From positions 1 through 22,336 of the forward strand of contig JAVVUQ010000020.1 of assembly GCA_036653075.1 (NCBI GenBank): 22,336 nt of DNA, in the 5' to 3' direction. The notes beneath the pieces are model-generated. The model worked only from the letters and a program-made list of their open reading frames with translations. It was not told the DNA's origin and did no database searches. Below are positions 1 through 8,275 of the stretch, piece after piece; the first letter of the stretch is position 1; each line of letters opens with the position of its first letter. Origin of the DNA: JAVVUQ01 sp036653075 (GTDB lineage Bacteria; Bacillota; Clostridia; Christensenellales; CAG-314). A program made the translations under genes and the position numbers.

Positions 1-117
1 TAGTTTACGCTTTTTTAGGTATTTAATTCAAATAATAAAGTTTATTAACAAAATGAACGCATCAAAGATATTATAACGCTTAAATTTAAAAAACGTAGAG
101 ATGGATAACTAAAATAA

Positions 118-250
118 ATATAAAACAATATGTAAATATATAAATATAAAAAATATATAAATATAAAACAATATGTAAATATAAAAAATATATAAATATA
201 TAAATATAAAACAATATGTAAATATAAAACAATATGTAAATGTAAAATTT
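118..250. repeat. AT-rich tandem repeat, 43-bp and 18-bp periods
   Basis: The word ACAATATGTAAAT occurs four times, at about 125, 168, 211 and 229, so successive copies are 43, 43 and 18 bp apart; the sequence between is runs of ATATAAATATAAA. Bases 1-428 show no convincing gene on either strand. The only other structure I see there is a small AT hairpin (AAAGTT-ATTT-AACTTT, 349-364) downstream of ung, too weak to call a terminator with confidence. Confidence 0.75.
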
Positions 251-428
251 TAAATAATAAAATTGAAATGTAAAATATCAATAATAAATATAATGTTTAA
301 GCACAAACAATATAAAAAAAATGAATTATCAAATGAAATACGTCTTTTAAAGTTATTTAACTTTTAATGTCAAATCAAAACATAGTTACGCTTAAATAAT
401 TATTTATAAAAATGAAATTGTTGGACTG

Positions 429-1097
429 TTACCAAGAGATTGGAGTTATATTCATTTGAGATAGAAATTCATTGGCAATTGAAAAGTGTTTGCAGCCAAA
501 AAATCCATTGTATGCAGATAGCGGACTGGGGTGCGCAGCGGTTAATACTAAGTGTTTTGAACGGTCAATTAAAGGCAATTTAGTTTTAGCTGGGTTTCCC
601 CATAACATAAAAACGCAAGGCGCTCCATTATTGTTTATTTCAGCAATCACATTATTGGTAAATATCTCCCAACCTTTATCTTTATGCGCCATCGGATGGC
701 TATCTTCAACAGTCAATAGACTATTTAAAAGCAAAACGCCGCTTTTAGCCCAAGGTGTTAAATCGCCGCCTATATTGTGAGTGTTGCGTTGTAAATCAGT
801 TGTAATTTCTTTATAAATATTTTGCAGTGAAGGGGGAATTTTTACGCCAACTGGCACTGAAAAACTTAATCCCATAGCTTGCCCGCATTGATGATATGGA
901 TCTTGTCCTAATATTACAATTTTAACGTTGTTTTTGTCCGTTAAACGAAAACAATTAAAAATATTTTCTATGGCTGGATATATAATTGCGCCTTGTTCCA
1001 TTCTGTTTTTTAAAAATTCCAATAGTTGCAAAAAATAAGGTTTTTGACTTTCTATTATAAAAAAATCTTTCCAATTATTGTCAGGAAACTTTAACAT
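429..1097 (-). CDS. ung: Uracil-DNA glycosylase, family 1
   Basis: This enzyme removes uracil from DNA as the first step of base-excision repair in the cytoplasm. The 222-residue product has the family's usual length. The water-activating motif GQDPYH is at residues 64-69 with catalytic Asp66. LLLN lies near residue 122, with the uracil-recognising Asn at 125. The DNA-intercalation motif HPSPLSA is at 189-195 with catalytic His189. I chose the ATG at 1097 rather than an in-frame ATG at 1148. AAAGGAGA sits just upstream of 1097, known family members start close to this point, and the extra 17 residues would lie over the promoter. The residues after LLLNSLLTV (EDSHPMAH) differ from the common RAGxANSH form but keep the layout. 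It is transcribed alone, opposite to recF. Confidence 0.97.
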   Translation of the reverse strand: MLKFPDNNWKDFFIIESQKPYFLQLLEFLKNRMEQGAIIYPAIENIFNCFRLTDKNNVKIVILGQDPYHQCGQAMGLSFSVPVGVKIPPSLQNIYKEITTDLQRNTHNIGGDLTPWAKSGVLLLNSLLTVEDSHPMAHKDKGWEIFTNNVIAEINNNGAPCVFMLWGNPAKTKLPLIDRSKHLVLTAAHPSPLSAYNGFFGCKHFSIANEFLSQMNITPISW

Positions 1098-1127
1098 TTG
1101 TATCTCCTTTGTTATCAAGTATATAAC

Positions 1128-1157
1128 ATTATAACACACAGTCAACAATTAATGCAA
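1128..1157 (-). promoter_or_regulatory. Predicted sigma-A promoter of ung
   Basis: On the minus strand, TTGCAT (1152-1157) and a perfect TATAAT (1128-1133) are separated by 18 bp, with TGT just before the -10 as in extended -10 promoters. The expected start near 1121 gives a leader of about 25 nt carrying the ung ribosome site. Confidence 0.6.
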
Positions 1158-1233
1158 GATATTTAACAATTACACAATAAAATATTGCATTATCAAATGT
1201 AATTTACTATATCATAATTTATAATTTATAAAT

Positions 1234-1410
1234 ACTAATTGATAGTGATGAATAATTAATAATCTATAAATACTAATTGATAGTGATGAATAATTTATAA
1301 TCTATAAATACTAATTGATAGTGATGAATAATTTATAATCTATAATTACTAATTGATAGTGATGAATAATTTATAATTACTAATTGATAGTGATGAATAA
1401 TTTATAATTA
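1234..1410. repeat. 38-bp tandem repeat, five copies
   Basis: The 23-bp core beginning ACTAATTGATAGTGATGAA occurs at 1234, 1272, 1310, 1348 and 1379. The first four are exactly 38 bp apart and the last is 31 bp on. The cores are essentially identical, and the variation lies in the AT spacer (ATTTATAATCTATAAAT type). The array fills the gap between two minus-strand genes, ung and the 234-residue protein. The spacers are repeats themselves and not unique, so this is not a CRISPR array. Confidence 0.9.
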
Positions 1411-1441
1411 ATTATTTATAATTAATCAATAATCTATGTAA

Positions 1442-2146
1442 TTATGGTTGATAATTTACATTTTTTCCGTTATCGGCATCTTGATATAATACAAAATAAC
1501 CCTTTGTATCGGTAGCTAAAAAATTGAAAGCTTTATCGGGTTTATTTACAAAGCGTTCGGGAATAGCATAACAAATATGTGTTGGTTTATCATCTTTTAT
1601 AATAATGCCAACGGCATAATATGCAAGTCCTCGTTCAACTTTTACCCAATAAGAGTTTTTTATCGCTTTAATTAGGGATATATAGGGCGGATAATTATTG
1701 AAAACAGCTGATAATTCTTCTCTAATTTGACGATAATAAGGTTGAGAAGTTTGTTGCGCAGAAGAAACAACTTCTTCTAATTTAATTATCGCTTGCTCAG
1801 ATGATGCTACGTTGTATGCTTTGCCAAGCGATGAAGCATAAGCTACGGCGTGCGCTTTTTCTTCCATTATTAGTAATAATGCTTCAATTTTTGAATCTTT
1901 ATTTACATTATTAACCATAAATATTTCATTAAAGTTAGTCAATGGAATAACTTTCATTTCGGAATCTAATTTTAAAGCTATCCACCAAGTGCGATTTGGC
2001 ATTGTTAATGCGTTAGTTATTGTAGCTTTGCATTTACAGTCATAACCATTATTTTCTATTACTATCATTCCGTTGACTGTTTTACCTTTTTGAGCGTAGC
2101 CCTTTACAATTTCATTGAACACAAGTATTTTTTTAAATGTTTCCAT
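1442..2146 (-). CDS. Conserved-looking hypothetical protein, 234 residues
   Basis: I do not recognise a named family. The start at 2146 is supported by TTGAGGT eight bases upstream. The protein is soluble, with no signal peptide or membrane helix. The N-terminal part (1-75) is beta-rich with Cys residues around 37-39 (DCKCKA) and a TWW near 53. A helical, alanine-rich stretch follows (about 85-130). The C-terminal part (about 150-230) contains SYWVKV, an Ile/Val-rich strand, HICYAIPERF and GYFVLYQDADNGK. From memory, that C-terminal pattern (WVKV, then a Y-x-V-G strand, CY-x-x-P, then YQDA-x-x-G) recurs in uncharacterised proteins of uncultured Clostridia, but I cannot verify this here. The gene stands alone between two repeat-bearing spacers. 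Confidence 0.8.
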   Translation of the reverse strand: METFKKILVFNEIVKGYAQKGKTVNGMIVIENNGYDCKCKATITNALTMPNRTWWIALKLDSEMKVIPLTNFNEIFMVNNVNKDSKIEALLLIMEEKAHAVAYASSLGKAYNVASSEQAIIKLEEVVSSAQQTSQPYYRQIREELSAVFNNYPPYISLIKAIKNSYWVKVERGLAYYAVGIIIKDDKPTHICYAIPERFVNKPDKAFNFLATDTKGYFVLYQDADNGKNVNYQP

Positions 2147-2299
2147 ATCAATACCTCAATACATGTTATAGTTGATTTATTTATAATATAAATAGTTGTA
2201 GCGTTTTTATTTAGTTCATACTTTGCAATTTATCATTATATATTATACAATGCAGTTTAACGAACAATATAACAGAAATTAAGGAATTTTGTCATATCG

Positions 2300-2328
2300 T
2301 TGACAACAAATTTTAAATGTGTTATAAT
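2300..2328 (+). promoter_or_regulatory. Consensus sigma-A promoter upstream of recF
   Basis: TTGACA (2300-2305), a 17-bp spacer and TATAAT (2323-2328): a perfect match to the housekeeping consensus. The expected start is near 2335, which would give recF a leader of about 285 nt. The leader runs through three further promoter-like repeats. Confidence 0.75.
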
Positions 2329-2419
2329 ATCAATATATATATAGTATAGATGGAACTATTTATTAGTAGAATTATTTAGAAGTAAAAGATTATTTAAACA
2401 TATCTATTGATATAAAATA

Positions 2420-2517
2420 ATGACGTAAAATATAGAATTAAGTATAGATTAATGTTGACGTAAAATATAGAATTAAGTATAGATTATGTTGAGGTAAAAT
2501 ATACAATTAAGTATAGA
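2420..2517 (+). repeat. Three tandem 35-bp promoter-like repeats
   Basis: Copies begin near 2420, 2455 and 2489. Each has a -35-like box (ATGACG, TTGACG, TTGAGG), a spacer of exactly 17 bp, and the same -10-like TATAGA (2443-2448, 2478-2483, 2512-2517). The conserved interior is TAAAATATAGAATTAAG. They may be duplicated weak promoters, an operator array, or simply another AT minisatellite. They lie between the consensus promoter and recF. The geneless stretch 2147-2618 shows nothing else clear. Confidence 0.7.
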
Positions 2518-2618
2518 TTATAATTTTAATAAATATAAGCATTGTTAAATAGGTGTAATTGATTTTTTTATAAAGTAATATGGTAGTGGTCGGATATTGA
2601 AGGATAGGTAAAAAATTA

Positions 2619-3713
2619 GTGCGAGTTAAGTCGTTACAGATGGAAGGGTTTAGGAATTTAAAGACGCAAAATGTCGACTTTGAAAGAGGTTTGAATGTTA
2701 TTTGCGGTGAAAATGCTCAAGGAAAAACAAATACTCTTGAAGCTATATATCTTTGCGCAATTGGCAAATCGCCTAAAAGCGATAAAGATAAGGAAATGAT
2801 AAACATTGACGCATCTCAAGCTAAGGTATCGCTTATATACGAATCTAAATTTGGCGAGGGTAAAATAGACATTGCGCTATTTAAAAGTGGAAAAAAAAGT
2901 ATTGTCGTAAACAGCGTGCCTATTTTGCGTATCGGCGAACTTATGGGATACTTTAACGCTGTTTGGTTTTCGCCAGACGAACTTAAGCTTGTTAAACTTG
3001 CGCCTAACGAACGACGGCGGTTTATGGATATAGATATTTGTCAAACGGATAAATCCTATTATTATTCATTATCTCGATACAACAAGATTTTAACGCAACG
3101 TAACAATTTACTTAAAGAACAACATTCTCAATCAGAATTTAACGATATGCTTTCTATTTGGGACGCTCAATTGATTAAAGAGGGAGCAAAACTTGTTTTC
3201 AAACGAAAAAGCTTTATAGATAAACTTGCTCCGATTGCAAAACATACACACTACGCTCTATCAGGTAATAAAGAAAATTTAGAAACGGAATATATCACGC
3301 AGGTGTTAGGCGTGTCATATGCCGACATTACCGATTCTTTCAATAAACTACTTCTTTCTTCAAGAGAAAAAGATATTTCATTGAGATATACATCTTCGGG
3401 CGCTCAACGAGATGACGTTAAACTATCTTTATCAGACAAAGACGTTAGAGTTTATGGAAGTCAAGGACAACAACGCACATCAACGCTTTCATTAAAACTT
3501 GCGGAAACGGAACTTATTTATTCGGTAACAGGCGACCGACCAGTACTTTTACTCGACGACGTTTTAAGCGAATTGGATAAGGGCAGACAACAACGACTTA
3601 TGAACTTCAATAAAGAAATGCAAATCATTTTAACTACTACCGATATAAATAGCAAAGATATTAATGGAAAATTTATCGCAGTAAAGGAGGGATTGTATGA
3701 ACAAAAATATTAA
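2619..3713 (+). CDS. recF: DNA replication and repair protein RecF
   Basis: RecF is an SMC-like ATPase that helps load RecA at single-strand gaps and stalled forks. The 364 residues match the usual length. The start MRVKSLQMEGFRNL is the family's usual opening. Walker A is GENAQGKT (30-37), a TSSGAQRDD block lies near 260, and the ABC signature is YGSQGQQR near 280. Walker B is VLLLDDVLSELD with Asp313-Asp314. The GTG start is chosen by homology; the ribosome site (AGGATAGG) is modest. recF often sits between dnaN and gyrB, but here it has neither neighbour. Its last 17 bases overlap the next gene, so the two are probably co-transcribed. Confidence 0.97.
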   Translation: MRVKSLQMEGFRNLKTQNVDFERGLNVICGENAQGKTNTLEAIYLCAIGKSPKSDKDKEMINIDASQAKVSLIYESKFGEGKIDIALFKSGKKSIVVNSVPILRIGELMGYFNAVWFSPDELKLVKLAPNERRRFMDIDICQTDKSYYYSLSRYNKILTQRNNLLKEQHSQSEFNDMLSIWDAQLIKEGAKLVFKRKSFIDKLAPIAKHTHYALSGNKENLETEYITQVLGVSYADITDSFNKLLLSSREKDISLRYTSSGAQRDDVKLSLSDKDVRVYGSQGQQRTSTLSLKLAETELIYSVTGDRPVLLLDDVLSELDKGRQQRLMNFNKEMQIILTTTDINSKDINGKFIAVKEGLYEQKY

Positions 3714-3912
3714 TATGAAAAAAACCTTATCAATTATAATTTTTATACTTATTGAAACTCTTATCGCTACAAGCGTAGTATTTACATTTATCGAAGTATG
3801 CCCTTGGTATATAACAGCAGCAACTATTATCGCAGCCGTAGGATTATCGCTATTGACTACCTTAAAATTTATCCGCATATTAAAAAAAGATAATATTAAT
3901 ACAAGCAAATAA
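3697..3912 (+). CDS. Small two-helix membrane protein
   Basis: The gene encodes 71 residues with two predicted membrane helices (about 10-32 and 37-58) and basic ends (MNKNINMKK and RILKK). A strong ribosome site (AAAGGAGG, about seven bases before the ATG) lies inside the end of recF, and the genes overlap by 17 bases in different frames. That spacing argues for a real translated gene and not a chance reading frame. No family or function is recognised. It could be an unrelated gene that uses recF transcription. Confidence 0.7.
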   Translation: MNKNINMKKTLSIIIFILIETLIATSVVFTFIEVCPWYITAATIIAAVGLSLLTTLKFIRILKKDNINTSK

Positions 3913-4058
3913 ACTAATTAAAATATTTTTACTTTTGTAAGTTTATCAATTATTAAATATTTGTCAATAAAATGCCAATCGCAAATCAACGTTTTTTTTA
4001 AATTATTGAAAATATTAAAATAAACAATAAGAATAATAAAGAAATAGGGCATTTTTAA

Positions 4059-4087
4059 TTGACTTTGAATTGATGTTATGTTAAACT
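4059..4087 (+). promoter_or_regulatory. Predicted upstream promoter, orphan or distal opp promoter
   Basis: TTGACT (4059-4064), 17 bp, TAAACT (4082-4087) with TGT before the -10. Its -10 region (ATGTTAAACT) is identical to that of the promoter at 4488-4516. No gene starts within 450 bases. Transcripts would either form a long opp leader or a separate RNA. The rest of 3913-4550 holds no convincing gene. I note one imperfect hairpin (4209-4231, 10-bp stem with one mismatch, loop ACA) and a small CGAC-AAGA-GTCG hairpin near 4418. Confidence 0.5.
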
Positions 4088-4487
4088 AATATAAATATTT
4101 AATGTGATGTAGTGTGTTAACATATCAACACTTTGCTAATTTATATGGATAGCTATTTAATTTATATTACTTATCTAAAGTGGAATAAAAGAAAATTTTG
4201 ATTCAAGGGACTCTGTTTACAAAGTGAAGTCGCAATAAAAATATCCACAAATAAAGATAAAGTAAAATTAGTCTTAAATTATTCATATTATTACAAATAT
4301 ACAACATATGTGCAGTTAGCAAATTACAAATGGAATAAAGAATTAGTTAATTAAGCGTAGCGGTGAGAATAGTGGTATAGTACGATACAACATCACATAA
4401 ATAAAGTAAAATGAGCGACAAGAGTCGATATTTCAAAAATTTGGGTAAAAAAAACGATTAAAAGGTTGAAAGAAATTGTTTATACGC

Positions 4488-4516
4488 TTGACAATGCAAA
4501 ATGAATATGTTAAACT
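4488..4516 (+). promoter_or_regulatory. Predicted promoter of the opp operon
   Basis: TTGACA (4488-4493), a 17-bp spacer and TAAACT (4511-4516), preceded by TGT (extended -10). The expected start is near 4523, giving a short leader before the GTG at 4551. This is the nearest good promoter to the six-gene operon. Confidence 0.65.
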
Positions 4517-4550
4517 TATTAGGTAAACAGAAAGTTCTGAGGTTGACTAA

Positions 4551-5066
4551 GTGACAAAAAAATACAAGGACGATTACAAGCTATGTGATGTTACAGATGC
4601 GAAAGGCAAAATTCGTTACGGCGCAGAATACATAGGCAAGTATTTTAAGATTGCTAATGACGAAAAAGAGCTGAAATCCATTAAGATTAGTATTGGCGTA
4701 ATGTATATTGTTATGTGGTGTTTGTGGATGTTTGGACTTATGCAAAAGGGCGTGTTTGCGACGACNNNNNNNNNNGTAGCGGGAGCGGTACCGATGTTTA
4801 TGGCATCTGATAGAATGATTGATTTGCTTTTGAGAAAAAATCCACTTAAAAGAGAAAACAAGGACAAGCTGTCAGAAGGTTTTGCGACAAGAATAATGCT
4901 TCAAACCTTATTCTATATCGTTAGTGCGGTTACGTTTATTGTTATGTTATTTATAAATAAAGCAATCGTGCAAGATTATATCTTTATTGCAATCAACATT
5001 TTGTTGATAATATTGTCTATTATATGCGGAACTATCCAAAGGAAGCTCCGTTTTATAGAAAATTAA
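4551..5066 (+). CDS. Four-helix membrane protein, first gene of the opp operon
   Basis: The product is about 171 residues, with predicted membrane helices at about 44-65, 69-86, 112-135 and 141-161 and a charged N-terminal 40 residues (MTKKYKDDYK). The GTG start is supported by GAGGT seven bases upstream. Ten unknown bases fall at the start of helix 2. The reading frame agrees on both sides, so the stated gap size may be right, but residues 72-75 are unknown. It ends 22 bases before oppA with no terminator, so it shares the opp transcript. I recognise no family. A role in the importer or its regulation is only suggested by position. Confidence 0.75.
   Translation: MTKKYKDDYKLCDVTDAKGKIRYGAEYIGKYFKIANDEKELKSIKISIGVMYIVMWCLWMFGLMQKGVFATXXXXVAGAVPMFMASDRMIDLLLRKNPLKRENKDKLSEGFATRIMLQTLFYIVSAVTFIVMLFINKAIVQDYIFIAINILLIILSIICGTIQRKLRFIEN
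4766..4775. other. Assembly gap, 10 N
   Basis: A run of ten N within the four-helix protein gene. The flanking frames join without a stop, which fits a correctly sized gap but does not prove it. Confidence 0.95.
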
Positions 5067-5088
5067 AACGAAAACCAGGAGGTTAAAA

Positions 5089-8055
5089 ATGAAAGCTAAA
5101 AAATTGTTAACAGTTTTATTGGTGTTGGCTCTTGTACTATCGGTGTGCGCTTTATCAGCTTGCAAACCGGACGATCCAAAACCACAGTATGAAGATACGT
5201 TACAAGTAGGTTATAGCTACTTTAGTAACAAGTTCAGTCCGTTTTTTTCAAAAACGTCATATGATCAGGACGTGGCTAGCATGACACAGATTGGTCTTTT
5301 ATCATTAGACCGCGCAGGTAACGTTGTATTAAACGGTATCGAAGGCGAAACAAGAAGATTTAACAACACAGACTATAAGTATACTGGTTGTTCAGATGCT
5401 ACAATAGTTAGAAAAGACGCAGCTGGAAATGTAATTCCAACAAATGACGTTACAACAGTTACAGACAAAACAGTTTATACTTTCAAAATGAAAGAAGGTA
5501 TGAAATTTGCTGATGGCAAAGAAGCTACAATTGATGACGCTATATTCACAATGTATGCTTTAATAGACCCAGACTATGATGGTTCTACAACTCTTAGCGC
5601 AATTGATATTGTTGGTTCTAAAAACTACCAATTAAATATGAGCGATGAAGTTTATAAGAAATGGGCAGCTAAAGCAGAAGTAATCATTGATTTTATTGCA
5701 AATTATTATGCAACAGAAGCAATGAAAGAAGTTGAAGGCGTTCTTGTTCCAGATTCATCAAAACTTGATTTTAATCAATTAAAAGACATTGATGCAAGAG
5801 GACTTGAATTTACACAAGCAGATTATGATTTATTCTGTGGCGTAGCTGACAAATCAAAAGGCATTTTTGAAAAAGCTATGGTTAAATACGTTCAATCAAT
5901 TATTGATTATTGCGTAGATAAATTAGCAGCTGGAAATGCTTCAATCATTGGCGCAACATTAAAAGATATCATGGGCAGCGACGCTGTTCAAGTTGCTTTT
6001 GGTATGGCGGCATGGGGATTTGCAGGCACAGATTATGGTTATAGAGAAGATGCAAAGGGAGAACAAAAAGGCTTTGTATTTAAACAATCCAATTATGCAG
6101 ACGCTCCATATAAACTTGTTGACGGATCATATGTAGCAGCAGAAGAAGAATATGAAGGACAAAGATATTTCAGAGTTGTTCCAGTAACAGAAACAGAAAA
6201 TAACAAAGAAGTTAAATATGTTTATGTTCCTCAAACAGATGGTATTTATTATAAAGGCGCAAACGGATACACAACAACAAATCCGGGCACAGAAGATAAG
6301 CCATATAAAGGCAGAATGTATACTCGTGAAAGTTATGTTGCTACAAACTATTCGTGGTCAAAGAAAGACTTAGTTGGTTCATATACAGGAAAGACATGGG
6401 ATATGTTAAATGGCAAATACCCAACTCCAACTGATTACGCTAACGAAGTTCTTGCAGCACGTGGCACACCAGGACATGAAAACCTTAGAGAAATGCTTAA
6501 CACAGAAGCTTATGGATATGATTTTATGGGCGTGTTAGGATTACTTGGTGACAACTATGTATCAATTAAAGGCCAAGAAGAAATGGGCGGCGTAACAATT
6601 GATAATGTTGAAGGTATTAAGAGAATTGATGATTATACAGTAGAAGTTACCGTAAACGGATTCGATGCAGTTGCTATTTATCAAATTGGCGTAACAATTA
6701 CTCCATTACATTATTATGGCGATGCAAAATTGTATGATTATAATGCTAATAAATTTGGATTCACAAGAGGCGATTTATCAGCGATTAGAAGTAAAACCAC
6801 AGCTCCTATGGGCGGCGGCGCATATAAGTTTGTTAAATACACCAATGGCGTAGTAACATTTGAAGCTAATCCGAATTATTTTAAAGGTCAACCTTTAACA
6901 AAATACATCAACTTCGTTGAAACTTCAGACGCTCAAAAATATGATGGCGTAAAATCAGGAAAATTTGATGTTACAAATCCATCAATGAGTGTTACATTAG
7001 TAAAGACAATTAAACAAGACAATGGAAATGATTCATTAGAAGGCAGCAAAGTTGTTACAAAACTTACAGACTTCTTAGGATATGGATATATCGGCATTTG
7101 CGCTCGTAACGTAAAAGTTGGTAATGAATATGGTTCAGAAGCAAGTATCAATTTAAGAAAAGGCTTTATGACAGCTCTTGCTTATTATCGCGCAATGTCA
7201 GTTAACAGCTACTATGGCGACTTAGCATCAGTTATCAACTATCCTATTTCTAATACAAGCTGGGCTGCTCCTCAAAAATCAGACGGCAAGTATGTAGTTG
7301 CATTCTCAAAAGATATTAAAAATAATGATATATACACAGGCGATGCAGACATAAGCAATGCAGCTCAAAGAGTTGCTCTTAAGAAAGCTTGCTTAGAATA
7401 TTTCCAAGCTGCTGGAATCGAATTTAAAGATCTTGGCAATGGAAATTATGAAATTATATCTTGCGGTGGCGATAAAGGTTTGGAAGCAAAATTAATGGGC
7501 GATAAACCTGGTTATGAAATTATTGTTCCAGGCGATGGAACTGGCGATCACCCGTCATATACAGTTGCAAAATTAGCTTCCGATTTACTTAAAGAAATTG
7601 GTATTACACTTACAATAAACGATCCAACAAACAGTAATGTATTGTGGAACAAATTAGATGCAAGCACACAAGAAATGTGGGCAGCAGCTTGGGGCGCAAC
7701 AGTAGATCCTGATATGAATCAGATTTATAAGAGCACAAACACAATATATGATGCAGGTGGACAAAAAATATCTAATTCAACAGGAAGCAACCATTATTAT
7801 ATTACAGATGCAAATTTGGATAAATTAATTATGGATGCAAGAAAAACTGATGTTAGAACTATTAGAACTTCAATGTACTTCGATGCATTAACAATCGTTA
7901 TGAATTGGGCAGTTGAACTTCCAGTATACCAAAGAAAAGATGGTTTCGTATTCAATCCAAATAAGATTGATATGAGCACAATCACTCCAGACTTAACAAC
8001 GTATTGGGGTTGGATGGCAGAAGTTGAACTTATTAAAGTTAAAGGCACAAAATAA
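5089..8055 (+). CDS. oppA: Oligopeptide ABC transporter substrate-binding lipoprotein, long form
   Basis: This is the extracellular receptor that captures peptides and delivers them to OppBC. The signal peptide ends in the lipobox LSAC with lipidated Cys25. SBP family 5 hallmarks flank a large extra block. The first part has TVYTFKMKEGMKFADGK and IDDAIFTMYALIDPD (about 128-165). The family pattern resumes with VEGIKRIDDYTVEV (about 507), PMGGGAYKFVKY and NPNYFKGQPLTKYINFVE (about 575-612). Family members usually have 540-620 residues; this one has 988. Most of the excess is a block at about 183-506 rich in Tyr, Glu and Lys. The ribosome site is excellent (CAGGAGGTT). The receptor is followed by a stable hairpin and a 220-bp spacer before oppB. 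The specificity (oligo-, dipeptide or other) cannot be read from the sequence. Confidence 0.93.
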   Translation: MKAKKLLTVLLVLALVLSVCALSACKPDDPKPQYEDTLQVGYSYFSNKFSPFFSKTSYDQDVASMTQIGLLSLDRAGNVVLNGIEGETRRFNNTDYKYTGCSDATIVRKDAAGNVIPTNDVTTVTDKTVYTFKMKEGMKFADGKEATIDDAIFTMYALIDPDYDGSTTLSAIDIVGSKNYQLNMSDEVYKKWAAKAEVIIDFIANYYATEAMKEVEGVLVPDSSKLDFNQLKDIDARGLEFTQADYDLFCGVADKSKGIFEKAMVKYVQSIIDYCVDKLAAGNASIIGATLKDIMGSDAVQVAFGMAAWGFAGTDYGYREDAKGEQKGFVFKQSNYADAPYKLVDGSYVAAEEEYEGQRYFRVVPVTETENNKEVKYVYVPQTDGIYYKGANGYTTTNPGTEDKPYKGRMYTRESYVATNYSWSKKDLVGSYTGKTWDMLNGKYPTPTDYANEVLAARGTPGHENLREMLNTEAYGYDFMGVLGLLGDNYVSIKGQEEMGGVTIDNVEGIKRIDDYTVEVTVNGFDAVAIYQIGVTITPLHYYGDAKLYDYNANKFGFTRGDLSAIRSKTTAPMGGGAYKFVKYTNGVVTFEANPNYFKGQPLTKYINFVETSDAQKYDGVKSGKFDVTNPSMSVTLVKTIKQDNGNDSLEGSKVVTKLTDFLGYGYIGICARNVKVGNEYGSEASINLRKGFMTALAYYRAMSVNSYYGDLASVINYPISNTSWAAPQKSDGKYVVAFSKDIKNNDIYTGDADISNAAQRVALKKACLEYFQAAGIEFKDLGNGNYEIISCGGDKGLEAKLMGDKPGYEIIVPGDGTGDHPSYTVAKLASDLLKEIGITLTINDPTNSNVLWNKLDASTQEMWAAAWGATVDPDMNQIYKSTNTIYDAGGQKISNSTGSNHYYITDANLDKLIMDARKTDVRTIRTSMYFDALTIVMNWAVELPVYQRKDGFVFNPNKIDMSTITPDLTTYWGWMAEVELIKVKGTK

Positions 8056-8089
8056 TTTACTAAAAATATTATAAAATAAAAATTCAAAA

Positions 8090-8115
8090 GGGACTGTTTC
8101 TAAGGAGACAGTCCC
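8090..8115 (+). promoter_or_regulatory. Intercistronic hairpin after oppA
   Basis: GGGACTGTTTC (8090-8100) pairs with GAGACAGTCCC (8105-8115) around loop TAAG: 11 pairs with one G-U. It resembles a rho-independent terminator stem but no T-run follows (CTATGAGTAAAAAG). Likely roles are protection of the oppA 3' end or partial attenuation, giving more receptor than membrane components. The rest of 8116-8275 has no gene and no clear promoter. Confidence 0.75.
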
Positions 8116-8275
8116 CTATGAGTAAAAAGGGCGCATTTATTTGATAGAGAATCAACGTATTAAATTTATGTGAGTATACAACCCAAAATATTGAAAAGAA
8201 TCCAAAGATAATACAACTATTTTTGGTTAAAAATAAATCAATGAGTTTTGCTTTGGCAGAACCGAAGGAACGAAT

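Noticed and set aside
45..281. Minus-strand 78-codon frame
   Set aside because: It translates only to Ile/Leu/Tyr/Phe repeats from the AT tandem array and has no ribosome site.
472..780. Plus-strand 102-codon frame
   Set aside because: It lies wholly antisense to ung, whose catalytic motifs are intact.
1098..1148. Upstream ATG extending ung by 17 residues
   Set aside because: The ribosome site lies between the two ATGs and the extension overlaps the -10 box.
1234..1410. Possible CRISPR array
   Set aside because: The spacers are themselves repeated AT sequence, the spacing drops from 38 to 31 bp, and no cas gene is present.
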